From Psychroserpens mesophilus (GTDB lineage: Bacteria > Bacteroidota > Bacteroidia > Flavobacteriales > Flavobacteriaceae), in NCBI RefSeq assembly GCF_000826645.1, contig NZ_JXJP01000014.1:186001-250000 (forward strand): a DNA stretch of 64,000 bases, given 5' to 3'. A program made the position numbers and the translations under genes. How positions within the stretch are numbered: the stretch's first letter is position 1; every line of letters begins with the position of its first letter. The notes beneath the pieces are model-generated. The model made no database searches and had not been told where the DNA came from. It worked only from the letters and a program-made list of their open reading frames with translations. Shown piece by piece: positions 45,086 to 53,731 of this stretch.

Positions 45086-45110
45086 GTATCATCCTGAGCA
45101 TATGCAAAGG
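45086..45110. repeat. Degenerate copy of the dispersed palindromic repeat
   Basis: ATCATCCTGAGC followed by ATATGCAAAGG resembles the GTCATTCTGAGC...GCGAAG repeat core. It lies between atpB and atpE. Confidence 0.5.
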
Positions 45111-45146
45111 ATTAATTTGAATGTTTAATTTTTAAATATATTTATT

Positions 45147-45338
45147 ATGGAAATTCCAGTAATGGTAGGTGCAGGTTTAGTTGTAATCGGAGTTGGTATT
45201 GGTATTGGTAAAATTGGTGGTTCTGCTATGGAAGCAATCGCTCGTCAGCCAGAATCTTACGGTAAAATCCAAACAGCTATGCTTATTGCAGCCGCTTTAA
45301 TTGAAGGTATTGGATTTGCTGCATTATTTGCAGTATAA
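45147..45338 (+). CDS. atpE: ATP synthase F0 subunit c
   Basis: The 63-residue protein is a two-helix hairpin. The first helix is glycine-rich (GAGLVVIGVGIGIGKIGGSA), the polar loop is ARQPES, and the second helix carries the ion-binding glutamate in AAALIEGIGFAALF. I see no clear sodium-type ligand set, so proton coupling is the default. A stem-loop follows the gene. Confidence 0.97.
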   Translation: MEIPVMVGAGLVVIGVGIGIGKIGGSAMEAIARQPESYGKIQTAMLIAAALIEGIGFAALFAV

Positions 45339-45348
45339 TCAAAACCCA

Positions 45349-45385
45349 AAAGTAACCTTGTAACGGTTGGTTGCAAGGTTGCTTT
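45349..45385 (+). promoter_or_regulatory. Stem-loop between atpE and atpF
   Basis: AAAGTAACCTTG (45349-45360) and CAAGGTTGCTTT (45374-45385) pair with one mismatch around a 13-base loop. No T-run of terminator type follows directly. It could stabilise or partly end the atpB-atpE message and so raise subunit c relative to the rest. Confidence 0.6.
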
Positions 45386-45420
45386 AATTAAAAATTAAAT
45401 TGATATAACAGTTATTTATT

Positions 45421-45918
45421 ATGAATTTATTAGAAGATTTTTCGATAGGTCTATTTTTCTGGCAAACATTATTATTTGTGTTGTTAGTACTTCTTTTAAA
45501 GAAGTATGCATGGAAACCAATGTTAAATGCAGTTAATGATAGAGAAGAAGGTATTAAAAATGCACTCGATTCTGCTGAAAAAGCAAAGCGTGAGATGGAA
45601 AACCTTCAGGCAGATAACCAAAAATTACTAAAGGAAGCCAGAGCTGAACGTGAAGCAATGCTTAAGGAAGCACGTGATATCAAAAATAAAATGATTGAAG
45701 ATGCTAAAGATCAGGCTAAAGAAGAAGCGGGTAAATTAGTTGCTCAAGCACAAGCTTCAATAGAAACTGAAAAGAAAGCGGCTATTGCCGAATTAAAGTC
45801 GCAAGTAGCTAACCTTTCAATAGAGATTGCAGAAAAAGTAGTTCGTGAAGAACTTTCTAACAAAGACAAGCAAATCAAATTGGTAGAGTCTATGTTAGGT
45901 GAAGCGACATTAAACTAA
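45421..45918 (+). CDS. atpF: ATP synthase F0 subunit b
   Basis: The 165-residue protein has an N-terminal membrane helix (about 10-27), a conserved WKPML after it, and a long charged coiled coil rich in Ala, Glu and Lys. It forms the outer stalk that holds F1 to F0. It is followed 6 bases later by atpH. Only one b-type gene is present. Confidence 0.96.
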   Translation: MNLLEDFSIGLFFWQTLLFVLLVLLLKKYAWKPMLNAVNDREEGIKNALDSAEKAKREMENLQADNQKLLKEARAEREAMLKEARDIKNKMIEDAKDQAKEEAGKLVAQAQASIETEKKAAIAELKSQVANLSIEIAEKVVREELSNKDKQIKLVESMLGEATLN

Positions 45919-45924
45919 AAGATT

Positions 45925-46461
45925 ATGTCAGGAACAAGAGCAGCAATTCGTTACGCAAAAGCAATTTTAAGTTTAGCAGTTGATCAGAAATCTGAAGCCA
46001 CTGTTAATAACGATATGAAATTTATCGCAAAAACGATATCTGAACATACAGATTTAGATATGGCTTTAAAAAATGCAATCACAAAACAAGATGTTAAAAA
46101 AGAGATTTTAAATCAGGTGTTTACAGATTTAAATCCGTTAACTTCAAAGTTGTTCGATGTGTTAGTAGATAATAATCGAATCAATGTAGTCGCTGACGTT
46201 GCAAGTCAATATAATAAGTTATATGACGCTCATATCGGAAAAGAAAAGGCAACAGTGACTACTGCAGTTCCAATGACTGAAGATTTAGAAATCAAAGTGT
46301 TGGCTAAAATAAAAGAATTGACCAGTAAATCTGTTGAATTAGAAAATATAGTTGATGAAAACATCATTGGTGGTTTCATTTTACGTGTTGGAGATATTCA
46401 ATACAATGCAAGTATAGCTAGCAAGCTAAACAAGTTAAAAAGAGAATTTACATTAAACTAA
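45925..46461 (+). CDS. atpH: ATP synthase F1 subunit delta
   Basis: The 178-residue protein begins with GTRAAIRYAKAILSLAVDQ, a typical OSCP/delta start, and ends with NIIGGFILRVGDIQYNASIA, the family's C-terminal signature. It links the outer stalk to the alpha subunits. It lies between atpF (6-base gap) and atpA (59-base gap) in the usual F-H-A order. Confidence 0.96.
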   Translation: MSGTRAAIRYAKAILSLAVDQKSEATVNNDMKFIAKTISEHTDLDMALKNAITKQDVKKEILNQVFTDLNPLTSKLFDVLVDNNRINVVADVASQYNKLYDAHIGKEKATVTTAVPMTEDLEIKVLAKIKELTSKSVELENIVDENIIGGFILRVGDIQYNASIASKLNKLKREFTLN

Positions 46462-46520
46462 ATGAGTTAGAAGAAATGCAATTCGCATTTTAGTATCTAA
46501 CATCTAATATCTAAATAAAG

Positions 46521-48101
46521 ATGGCAGAAGTAAAACCAGCTGAAATTTCAGCAATTTTAAAACAACAACTTTCAGGTTTTGAAGCAGGTGCTTCATTAGA
46601 CGAAGTAGGAACAGTATTAACTGTTGGTGATGGTATCGTACGTGCTTACGGACTTTCAAACGCTCAATACGGAGAATTAGTAGAATTCGAAGGTGGTTTA
46701 GAAGGTATTGTACTTAACCTTGAAGAAGATAACGTAGGTATCGTATTGTTAGGCCCTTCAGTAGGTGTTAAAGAAGGATCAACAGTAAAAAGAACCAATA
46801 GAATCGCATCTATTAACGTAGGTGAAGGAATTGTTGGTCGTGTCGTTGATACTTTAGGAACTCCAATTGATGGTAAAGGTCCTATTTCTGGTGAGACTTA
46901 CCAAATGCCATTAGAGCGTAAGGCTCCAGGTGTTATCTATCGTGAACCTGTAACTGAGCCATTACAAACCGGTATCAAATCTATTGATGCTATGATTCCT
47001 GTTGGTAGAGGTCAACGTGAGTTGGTTATTGGAGATAGACAAACTGGTAAAACAGCTGTTTGTATTGACACGATCTTAAATCAAAAAGAATTTTACGATG
47101 CAGGAGAACCTGTATATTGTATATATGTTGCTGTAGGTCAAAAGGCTTCCACAGTAGCTTTAATTGCTAAAACATTAGAAGAAAAAGGTGCTTTAGCTTA
47201 TACTACTATTGTTGCAGCTAACGCATCAGATCCTGCACCAATGCAAGTTTATGCGCCTTTTGCAGGAGCTGCTATCGGTGAGTACTTTAGAGATACTGGT
47301 CGTCCAGCTTTAATTGTTTATGATGATTTATCTAAACAGGCAGTTGCGTATCGTGAGGTATCTTTATTATTACGTCGTCCACCAGGACGTGAGGCGTATC
47401 CAGGTGACGTTTTCTACTTACACTCTAGATTATTAGAGCGTTCTGCAAAAGTGATTAACGATGATAATATTGCTAAAGAGATGAATGATTTACCAGACAG
47501 CTTAAAGCCTATGGTAAAAGGAGGAGGTTCTTTAACTGCTTTACCTATCATCGAAACACAAGCAGGTGACGTTTCTGCCTATATTCCAACAAACGTAATT
47601 TCGATTACTGATGGACAAATCTTCTTAGATGGTGATTTATTTAACTCTGGTGTACGTCCGGCAATTAACGTGGGTATTTCTGTATCTCGTGTTGGTGGTA
47701 ATGCGCAGATTAAATCCATGAAGAAAGTTGCAGGTACCTTAAAATTAGATCAAGCACAATTCCGTGAATTGGAAGCATTTGCTAAGTTTGGATCAGATTT
47801 AGATGCAGTGACTCTGAACGTAATTGAAAAAGGAAAGCGTAACGTTGAAATCTTAAAACAAGCACAAAATGATCCTTTTACGGTTGAAGATCAAATTGCA
47901 ATCATTTACGCTGGATCGAAAAACTTATTAAGAGATGTTCCTGTTGAAAAAGTAAAAGAATTCGAAAGAGATTACTTAGAATTCCTTAAAGCAAAACACA
48001 ACGACGTGTTAATGACTTTAAAAGCAGGTAAATTAACTGATGAAGTTACAGATACATTAACTGCTGTAGCTAAAGATTTATCAGGTAAATATAGAGCCTA
48101 A
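46521..48101 (+). CDS. atpA: ATP synthase F1 subunit alpha
   Basis: The 526-residue protein has the Walker A motif [10 protein letters not shown], the [20 protein letters not shown] segment and the arginine-finger-bearing [12 protein letters not shown]. Alpha carries the non-catalytic nucleotide sites of the F1 hexamer. The catalytic beta gene (atpD) is not in the window and must be elsewhere. Confidence 0.98.
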   Translation: MAEVKPAEISAILKQQLSGFEAGASLDEVGTVLTVGDGIVRAYGLSNAQYGELVEFEGGLEGIVLNLEEDNVGIVLLGPSVGVKEGSTVKRTNRIASINVGEGIVGRVVDTLGTPIDGKGPISGETYQMPLERKAPGVIYREPVTEPLQTGIKSIDAMIPVGRGQRELVIGDRQTGKTAVCIDTILNQKEFYDAGEPVYCIYVAVGQKASTVALIAKTLEEKGALAYTTIVAANASDPAPMQVYAPFAGAAIGEYFRDTGRPALIVYDDLSKQAVAYREVSLLLRRPPGREAYPGDVFYLHSRLLERSAKVINDDNIAKEMNDLPDSLKPMVKGGGSLTALPIIETQAGDVSAYIPTNVISITDGQIFLDGDLFNSGVRPAINVGISVSRVGGNAQIKSMKKVAGTLKLDQAQFRELEAFAKFGSDLDAVTLNVIEKGKRNVEILKQAQNDPFTVEDQIAIIYAGSKNLLRDVPVEKVKEFERDYLEFLKAKHNDVLMTLKAGKLTDEVTDTLTAVAKDLSGKYRA

Positions 48102-48163
48102 AAGTTTAAAGTTTAGAGTTAGAAATTGTTTAAAGCTTTCTAACTCTAAACTAAATTTGAATT

Positions 48164-48190
48164 GTCACTCTGAGCATAGTCAAAGAGTTA
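48164..48190. repeat. Copy of the dispersed palindromic repeat
   Basis: GTCACTCTGAGCATAGTCAA continues to AGAGTTA and matches the family core. It lies in the 123-base gap between atpA and atpG. Confidence 0.65.
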
Positions 48191-48224
48191 TTTGAAAAAT
48201 ATAACATTCTAATCAAATAGAAGA

Positions 48225-49085
48225 ATGGCAAACTTAAAAGAAATACGTAATAGAATATCGTCGGTATCTTCAACAATGCAGATCACCAGTGCCATGAAAA
48301 TGGTTTCTGCTGCTAAATTGAAAAAAGCTCAAGATGCTATTACTGCAATGCGTCCTTATTCAGATAAGTTGACAGAGCTTTTACAAAGCTTAAGTGCCAC
48401 TTTAGATGCAGACTCAGGAAGCAAGTATTCAGATCAAAGAGCAGTTAAAAAAGTTCTTCTTGTACCTATTACGTCTAACAGAGGTCTTGCAGGTGCATTT
48501 AATTCTAATATCATTAAAGAAGTTACGAAATTAGCTAAAGAGAAATATGCTAATCAAGAGGTTTCATATTTAGCTATTGGTAAAAAGGCAAACGATGCTT
48601 TCAAAAAAACGAATAAAGTTATAGCCAACAAAAGCGATGTGTATGATGACTTAACTTTTGATAATGTTGCTGAAATTGCTGAAATGTTGATGGAGAAATT
48701 TGTTGATGGCGAATTTGATAAAATTGAAATCGTTTATAACAAATTTAAAAATGCGGCAACTCAAATTGTCATGACTGAACAGTTTCTACCAATCGTACCT
48801 TTTGAAAGTGATTCTAACGTAAACTTAGATTATATTTTTGAACCTTCAAAAGTTGAAATCGTTGAGCAATTAATTCCGAAGTCATTAAAAACACAATTAT
48901 TCAAGAGTATCAGAGATAGTTTTGCCAGCGAACATGGTGCACGTATGACAGCAATGCATAAAGCAACTGATAACGCTACAGAATTAAGAGATCAGTTAAA
49001 ATTAACATACAACAAAGCACGTCAGGCAGCAATTACAAATGAAATCTTAGAAATTGTTGGAGGTGCAGAAGCTCTAAATAATTAA
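48225..49085 (+). CDS. atpG: ATP synthase F1 subunit gamma
   Basis: The 286-residue protein starts with NLKEIRNRISSVSSTMQITS, the gamma N-terminal helix, and ends with the signature RQAAITNEILEIVGGAEAL. Gamma is the rotating shaft of F1. It closes the operon as a repeat copy and a strong terminator follow it, with no atpD or atpC. Confidence 0.97.
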   Translation: MANLKEIRNRISSVSSTMQITSAMKMVSAAKLKKAQDAITAMRPYSDKLTELLQSLSATLDADSGSKYSDQRAVKKVLLVPITSNRGLAGAFNSNIIKEVTKLAKEKYANQEVSYLAIGKKANDAFKKTNKVIANKSDVYDDLTFDNVAEIAEMLMEKFVDGEFDKIEIVYNKFKNAATQIVMTEQFLPIVPFESDSNVNLDYIFEPSKVEIVEQLIPKSLKTQLFKSIRDSFASEHGARMTAMHKATDNATELRDQLKLTYNKARQAAITNEILEIVGGAEALNN

Positions 49086-49098
49086 TTTAAATTAGACT

Positions 49099-49125
49099 GT
49101 CATTCTGAGCGAAAGCGAAGAATCT
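49099..49125. repeat. Copy of the dispersed palindromic repeat
   Basis: GTCATTCTGAGCGAAAGCGA continues to AGAATCT. This is close to the family consensus. It lies between atpG and the operon terminator. Confidence 0.75.
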
Positions 49126-49136
49126 AATATATAAAA

Positions 49137-49165
49137 AACCTAACTTTTTTAAGTTAGGTTTTTTT
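49137..49165 (+). terminator. Terminator of the ATP synthase operon
   Basis: AACCTAACTT (49137-49146) and AAGTTAGGTT (49151-49160) form a perfect 10-bp stem with a TTTT loop, followed by TTTTT. Confidence 0.9.
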
Positions 49166-49236
49166 GTGTACAAAAATTTCTTGTAACATTTTAGTGATTT
49201 TGTATCTAAAAGGAAAAATCAATTAAAATTTAGATT

Positions 49237-50079
49237 ATGAAATCAATTAAACGGATTAGTTTATTAACCTTTTGTATCATTAATTTTTCTTTAGGCGCTC
49301 AAAATCATGCCTTTGATGTAAAGGTCGTAGGCAAAGGTGAACCTGTATTGTTATTTCCAGGTTTTACGTGTACAGGTGATGTTTGGAATGAATTAGTAGC
49401 AGAACTCTCTAAAACAAAGGAATGTCACATCTTTACTTTTGCAGGTTTTGGTGAGGTGCCTCCAATTGAAAAACCATGGCTTTCTAAAATTAAAGAAGAC
49501 ATTTTAAATTATATCTCCAATAAAAACCTTGAAAATGTTATAGTCATTGGCCATAGTCTAGGTGGAACTCTTGGATTGTGGCTAGCTTCTGATAAAAATG
49601 CAGCATACCATAAAATTATTATTATAGATGCTTTACCTTCAACAGGTGCTCTGATGGTACCAAATTTTGATAGTGAAACTATTGTATACGACAATCCATA
49701 TAATCAACGACTTTTAGATATGGACGAGAAAAGCTTTGATGCCATGGCAACACAAATGGCCTTTGGTATGGCTCTAAATAAAGATAAGCATGAACAAATC
49801 AAGGAATGGATAATAAAAACCGATCGTGAAACCTATGTGTATGGTTTTACAGATTTACTTAAATTAGATTTAAGAGAAGCTATTGCTAGAATTACGATTC
49901 CCGTAGTTATTCTTGCTGCAACTAAACCCTACGGAGAAGATGTGGTTAAGATTACTTATGAAGAACAATACAAAAACCTAACAGCATATAGCATTTCATA
50001 CGCTAAGGAGTCTGCACATTTTATTATGTATGATCAACCAGACTGGTTATTACAACATATTAAAAAAGCATTGGAATAA
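49237..50079 (+). CDS. Secreted alpha/beta hydrolase
   Basis: The 280-residue protein has a signal peptide (residues 1 to about 20, ending in SLGAQ) and an alpha/beta-hydrolase fold. The nucleophile elbow GHSLGG contains Ser107, an oxyanion loop LLFPGFTCTGDVW precedes it, and the late ESAHFIMYDQP holds the probable catalytic His. It should act in the periplasm or outside. The substrate is unknown. The next gene, an ECF sigma factor, starts 3 bases after its stop. Confidence 0.88.
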   Translation: MKSIKRISLLTFCIINFSLGAQNHAFDVKVVGKGEPVLLFPGFTCTGDVWNELVAELSKTKECHIFTFAGFGEVPPIEKPWLSKIKEDILNYISNKNLENVIVIGHSLGGTLGLWLASDKNAAYHKIIIIDALPSTGALMVPNFDSETIVYDNPYNQRLLDMDEKSFDAMATQMAFGMALNKDKHEQIKEWIIKTDRETYVYGFTDLLKLDLREAIARITIPVVILAATKPYGEDVVKITYEEQYKNLTAYSISYAKESAHFIMYDQPDWLLQHIKKALE

Positions 50080-50082
50080 ACA

Positions 50083-50571
50083 ATGAGTACATTAGAATCC
50101 AATTTTGATCAAATTTATAAGGATAATTACCCTAAAGTCTTTCGATTATGTCAAGGTTATACCAATGGTAACGAGATTCTGTCTAAAGATTTAGCTCAGG
50201 AAGTCTTTATCAAAGTCTGGCAAAATTTAAATTCTTTTAGAAACGATTCAAGCCTTTCGACATGGATTTACAGAATTACAGTGAACACCTGTCTTATAGA
50301 ACTTCGAAAGAAAAAATCAGTATCAATTAAAGGTCATTTACAACACCTTGAAGAGGATTATGAGGAATGTTCAGTAGAGAAAGAATTACAACTGAATCAA
50401 TTATACAGGTGTATAAATAGCCTAAAAAGTGAAAACAAAAGTATCATTTTACTCGAGCTGGAAGGTTTGCCTCAAAAGGAAATTGCTGACATTATAGGCT
50501 TGAGTCATGAGGTTATTAGAGTGCGATTACATAGAATAAAAAACGAATTAACTAAATGTGTTAAGCAATGA
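50083..50571 (+). CDS. ECF-type RNA polymerase sigma factor
   Basis: The 162-residue protein has sigma region 2 with KDLAQEVFIKVWQNL and TWIYRITVNTCLIELRKKK, and region 4 with LPQKEIADIIGLSHEVIRVR, the helix-turn-helix that reads the -35 region. It lacks regions 1 and 3, as ECF factors do. The stop overlaps the start of the next gene by four bases (ATGA), and that gene encodes a membrane protein that may hold the sigma factor inactive. Confidence 0.94.
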   Translation: MSTLESNFDQIYKDNYPKVFRLCQGYTNGNEILSKDLAQEVFIKVWQNLNSFRNDSSLSTWIYRITVNTCLIELRKKKSVSIKGHLQHLEEDYEECSVEKELQLNQLYRCINSLKSENKSIILLELEGLPQKEIADIIGLSHEVIRVRLHRIKNELTKCVKQ

Positions 50572-51122
50572 CAGAATTTAAAGATTTAAAGTCTAAATGG
50601 GAACAGCAACCAGAGGTTGAAGTACCAAGTAATGGATTAGAAGATATTATAAAGAAGATTACTTTTCTTAAGTATAAACAGCGCATAGGTAATGTGGTTT
50701 TGTTAACTACAGTATCGATTTTAATAGGCTTTTTCTTTTACATCAATGCTTATAGTAATGGTTTAGTAACCTTTGCGCTATCTGTAATGATTGGTAGTTT
50801 GTTGATACGTGTGATTTTAGAATATGTAAGTATCAAAGAACTGAATCAACTTGACGTAACAACCAATACTTCAACTTTTAGTGCTATTATGGCAAGGTAT
50901 TATAAAAGAAGAATTAATATTCACTACATCTTTACACCTATCATAATGCTACTATACATTACAGGATTTGTTATATTATTGCCATTTTTCAAGAGTAGTT
51001 TGTCTGAGGGATTTTACACCTATATACTAGTGTCTTCAATATGCATATTAGTAATTATGGTGTTTTTTATAGGCAGACAAATTCAGAAGGAATTACATAT
51101 TCTGAAACAGATAAAGCATTAA
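50568..51122 (+). CDS. Four-helix membrane protein, possible anti-sigma partner
   Basis: The 184-residue protein has a soluble N-terminal stretch of about 50 residues (MTEFKDLKSKWEQQPEVEVP) followed by four membrane helices in two pairs. The soluble part resembles the short cytosolic segments seen in genes paired with sigma factors in Flavobacteriia. No zinc-type anti-sigma motif is visible. The four-base overlap with the sigma gene is the main reason to suggest an anti-sigma role. Confidence 0.72.
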   Translation: MTEFKDLKSKWEQQPEVEVPSNGLEDIIKKITFLKYKQRIGNVVLLTTVSILIGFFFYINAYSNGLVTFALSVMIGSLLIRVILEYVSIKELNQLDVTTNTSTFSAIMARYYKRRINIHYIFTPIIMLLYITGFVILLPFFKSSLSEGFYTYILVSSICILVIMVFFIGRQIQKELHILKQIKH

Positions 51123-51136
51123 AAATGTAACAAGAA

Positions 51137-51165
51137 AACCTAACCTAAACGAGTTAGGTTTTTTT
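51137..51165 (+). terminator. Terminator after the sigma-factor unit
   Basis: AACCTAAC (51137-51144) and GTTAGGTT (51153-51160) pair perfectly around an 8-base loop, followed by TTTTT. The stem sequence is almost the same as in the terminator at 49137. Confidence 0.88.
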
Positions 51166-51213
51166 ATGGCATTAATTTTGAAATCGTATCTTTATAAACA
51201 TAATAATTGGTCT

Positions 51214-51726
51214 ATGAAATCATTCAATAGGATATCATTTTTAATAGTAATGTTCTTGCTAGTAGCTAGCTTTTCTCAATGCTCAACTGCTCAAAAATTA
51301 CAAAAGAATCCTCCTGTAGAACTCGGACAAGTTTATGCTCAAAATTGGGTTGCTGGCATTAAAGGAGGAGGTTCAGGATTTAACGTTTTTATTCCAGTCA
51401 AAGACACTTCGGTTGTTTTAGATAGTATATTTTTTAGAGGTCAAAAAGCAGGATTAGAATTTAATGATAGTGGTGATCAAACCTTTTACGTAGGGCGATT
51501 TCAATCAGATTTTAACCAAAAAGAAGATCTTATATTGAGTTCTGATATGAAAGAAGAATCCAAAAATAAGCTTCCAACGCTCAAGGATGAAATGCCGTTT
51601 GAATTCCATGATGATGAATGTGTCATTACTTATCGTGAAGGGGATCAGACCCTATACTATAAGATTTCGAATATTAAGATGGAGCAACCACTTCATTATC
51701 CAAGTGCTCCTCCAAACGGTCAATAA
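51214..51726 (+). CDS. Exported protein of unknown function, probable lipoprotein
   Basis: I chose the ATG at 51214 (MKSFNRISFLIVMFLLVAS) because it begins directly at a signal sequence; a start at 51166 would lie in the terminator. The signal ends in SFSQC, with a probable lipidated Cys although Gln at -1 is unusual. The mature part of about 145 residues is soluble and has no motif I recognise. It stands alone between a terminator and a promoter. Confidence 0.75.
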   Translation: MKSFNRISFLIVMFLLVASFSQCSTAQKLQKNPPVELGQVYAQNWVAGIKGGGSGFNVFIPVKDTSVVLDSIFFRGQKAGLEFNDSGDQTFYVGRFQSDFNQKEDLILSSDMKEESKNKLPTLKDEMPFEFHDDECVITYREGDQTLYYKISNIKMEQPLHYPSAPPNGQ

Positions 51727-51728
51727 TA

Positions 51729-51736
51729 TATCTTTG
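51729..51736 (+). promoter_or_regulatory. -7 element of the flippase-dut unit
   Basis: TATCTTTG starts two bases after the preceding stop codon and lies 47 bases before the TTG start of the flippase gene. Confidence 0.5.
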
Positions 51737-51746
51737 GTAAACGTTA

Positions 51747-51766
51747 GCTAAAAACGTATTTTTAGC
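51747..51766. promoter_or_regulatory. Perfect 8-bp palindrome in the flippase leader
   Basis: GCTAAAAA (51747-51754) and TTTTTAGC (51759-51766) are exact reverse complements with a CGTA spacer. It lies just downstream of the -7 element, so it could be an operator or a leader hairpin. Confidence 0.5.
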
Positions 51767-51783
51767 AGAACAAAATTGAACCT

Positions 51784-53220
51784 TTGAGCGTACTAAAAAC
51801 TTTTTTCAAAGACACGGTTATCTATGGTTTGGCCATTGTATTGCCTAGGCTAATTAACTTTCTTTTAGTCCGTTTACACACAGATGTGCTTCCAAACGAA
51901 GGCTATTCAGAAAACACAGAATTTTATGTGGTAGCAGCTTTTTTTAATGTCATTCTTACTTATGGCATGGAGACGTCATTTTTTAGGTTTTTCAGCAAGA
52001 ATAAAGATAAAGATAGTGTACTGTCAACCGCAATGATAACTATTGTTGTAAGTACTTTTATTTTTGGAATTTTACTATTCTTATTTAGAGTTCCAATTTC
52101 TGAAGCCTTACGAATTAATACCGATTTCTATTCGCTTTTAGTTGGCATCACTCTTTTAGATACCTTGATAGTCATTCCGTTTGCCTATTTGAGAGTTACT
52201 GGACGACCAGTAAAATTTGCTGCAATAAAACTGATTAATGTGCTAATCATAGTGCTTCTAAATGTACTGTTATTATCAACAACCTATGGTTCAGATCGAT
52301 TGAAATCATTATTTACTGTTGAAAATAATGTGGAATATATATTTATCGCGAATCTTATTGCAAGTGCAGTTGTTTTGATTTTAGTATTGCCTTATTTCTT
52401 TAAAGCGAAATTAAACTTTGAGGCTAAAATTTTAAAGCAACTTTTAAATTATGGATGGCCAATTATGATTGCTGGCCTCGCCTTTGTCATAAATGAAAAC
52501 TTAGACAAATGGTTGCTTCCGCAAATAGAAGGTGAGTTTGTTAATGGAGCCTATAGTGCGTGTTACAAACTGGCTGTTTTTATGACCCTTTTTATTCAGG
52601 CATTTCGAATGGGAGCAGAACCGTTTTTCTTTAACCATTCAGAAAAAGAAAATGCTACACAAACCTATGCAACCATTTTAAAGTATTTTACCATTGTTGG
52701 TGCATTGGGCTTAATGATCGTTGTCATTTATATCGATTTATTAAGACCTATTTTCATTAAAAAAGAAAGTTATTTACTTGCATTGAATATTGTTCCAATT
52801 GTTTTGTTGGCGAACTTGTGTTTAGGCATTTACCACAACCTTTCTATTTGGTATAAACTTACAGATCGTACGCGTTTCGGCATGTATATTTCTCTTATTG
52901 GAGCAACTATAACTATAGTTTTTAATATCGTTTTTATTCCTGAAATTGGTTTTATGGCTTGTGCTTATGCAACATTAATTGCTTATGGCTTGATGATGTT
53001 AATATCTTATATATTAGGTCGAAAGTATTATCCAGTGCCTTATCAGGTAAATCGAATAGCATTATACCTGTTTGTAAGTACAGTATTAAGTTTTATAACT
53101 TATTATCATTTCGATAGAAATATGTTGTTAGGAACTGTATTTTTGTTACTGTTTGTAGTTCTGGTTGCATTTTTAGAACGAAAGGAATTGAAACTTTTAA
53201 CACAAAAGAAAATTAAATAA
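51784..53220 (+). CDS. Polysaccharide flippase-like membrane protein (MATE-like)
   Basis: The gene starts with TTG at 51784 (MSVLKTFFKDTVIYGLAIVL). The 478-residue protein has about 12-14 membrane helices and the family landmark LKQLLNYGWPIMIAGLAFVI. It resembles the lipid-linked oligosaccharide flippase family but lies far from the main polysaccharide locus, followed by dut and a nucleotidyltransferase. It may serve lipopolysaccharide or another envelope glycan. The substrate is unknown. Confidence 0.85.
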   Translation: MSVLKTFFKDTVIYGLAIVLPRLINFLLVRLHTDVLPNEGYSENTEFYVVAAFFNVILTYGMETSFFRFFSKNKDKDSVLSTAMITIVVSTFIFGILLFLFRVPISEALRINTDFYSLLVGITLLDTLIVIPFAYLRVTGRPVKFAAIKLINVLIIVLLNVLLLSTTYGSDRLKSLFTVENNVEYIFIANLIASAVVLILVLPYFFKAKLNFEAKILKQLLNYGWPIMIAGLAFVINENLDKWLLPQIEGEFVNGAYSACYKLAVFMTLFIQAFRMGAEPFFFNHSEKENATQTYATILKYFTIVGALGLMIVVIYIDLLRPIFIKKESYLLALNIVPIVLLANLCLGIYHNLSIWYKLTDRTRFGMYISLIGATITIVFNIVFIPEIGFMACAYATLIAYGLMMLISYILGRKYYPVPYQVNRIALYLFVSTVLSFITYYHFDRNMLLGTVFLLLFVVLVAFLERKELKLLTQKKIK

Positions 53221-53262
53221 TAATTAAATGTTACCTCAAGTGAAATCGAGAGGTCTTTAAAG

Positions 53263-53697
53263 ATGAACATAAAAATTATCAACAAATCTAATCACGATTT
53301 ACCACACTATGAAACCATTGCTTCAGCTGGAATGGATTTGAGAGCGAGTCTTTCAGAACCTAGAACACTTAAACCTTTAGAGCGAAGTATTGTAGGTACA
53401 GGTCTTTTTATCGAATTACCAGTTGGTATTGAAGCTCAAGTTAGACCAAGAAGTGGTTTAGCTGCAAAAAAAGGTATTACAGTACTTAATGCTCCTGGAA
53501 CAATTGATGCGGATTATAGAGGCGAAATCGGTGTGATTCTGGTTAATTTATCCAGTGAAGATTTTGTCATCAATAATGGTGAACGTATCGCACAATTGAT
53601 TATTGCTAAACACGAACGTGCTGAATGGAAAGAAGTCGATGAACTTTCAGAAACAGACAGAGGCGAAGGTGGTTTTGGAAGCACAGGAGTAAAATAA
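53263..53697 (+). CDS. dut: dUTP diphosphatase
   Basis: The enzyme hydrolyses dUTP to dUMP and keeps uracil out of DNA. All five trimeric dUTPase motifs are visible in the 144 residues, including [41 protein letters not shown] and the C-terminal [10 protein letters not shown]. It follows the flippase gene by 42 bases. A palindrome begins directly at its stop codon. Confidence 0.97.
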   Translation: MNIKIINKSNHDLPHYETIASAGMDLRASLSEPRTLKPLERSIVGTGLFIELPVGIEAQVRPRSGLAAKKGITVLNAPGTIDADYRGEIGVILVNLSSEDFVINNGERIAQLIIAKHERAEWKEVDELSETDRGEGGFGSTGVK

Positions 53698-53720
53698 TTC
53701 CTGCAAAAGCAGGAATCTTT
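53698..53720 (+). repeat. CCTGC palindrome, possible terminator of dut
   Basis: TTCCTGC (53698-53704) and GCAGGAA (53709-53715) pair perfectly around AAAA and are followed by TCTTTT. The same CCTGC...GCAGG core recurs at 54062-54075 on the far side of the nuclease remnant. Confidence 0.75.
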
Positions 53721-53731
53721 TAGTCGATTAA

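Noticed and set aside
45147-45338. Sodium-coupled ATP synthase
   Set aside because: The c-subunit has the carboxylate but I could not see the additional polar ligands expected for sodium binding, so proton coupling is the safer reading.
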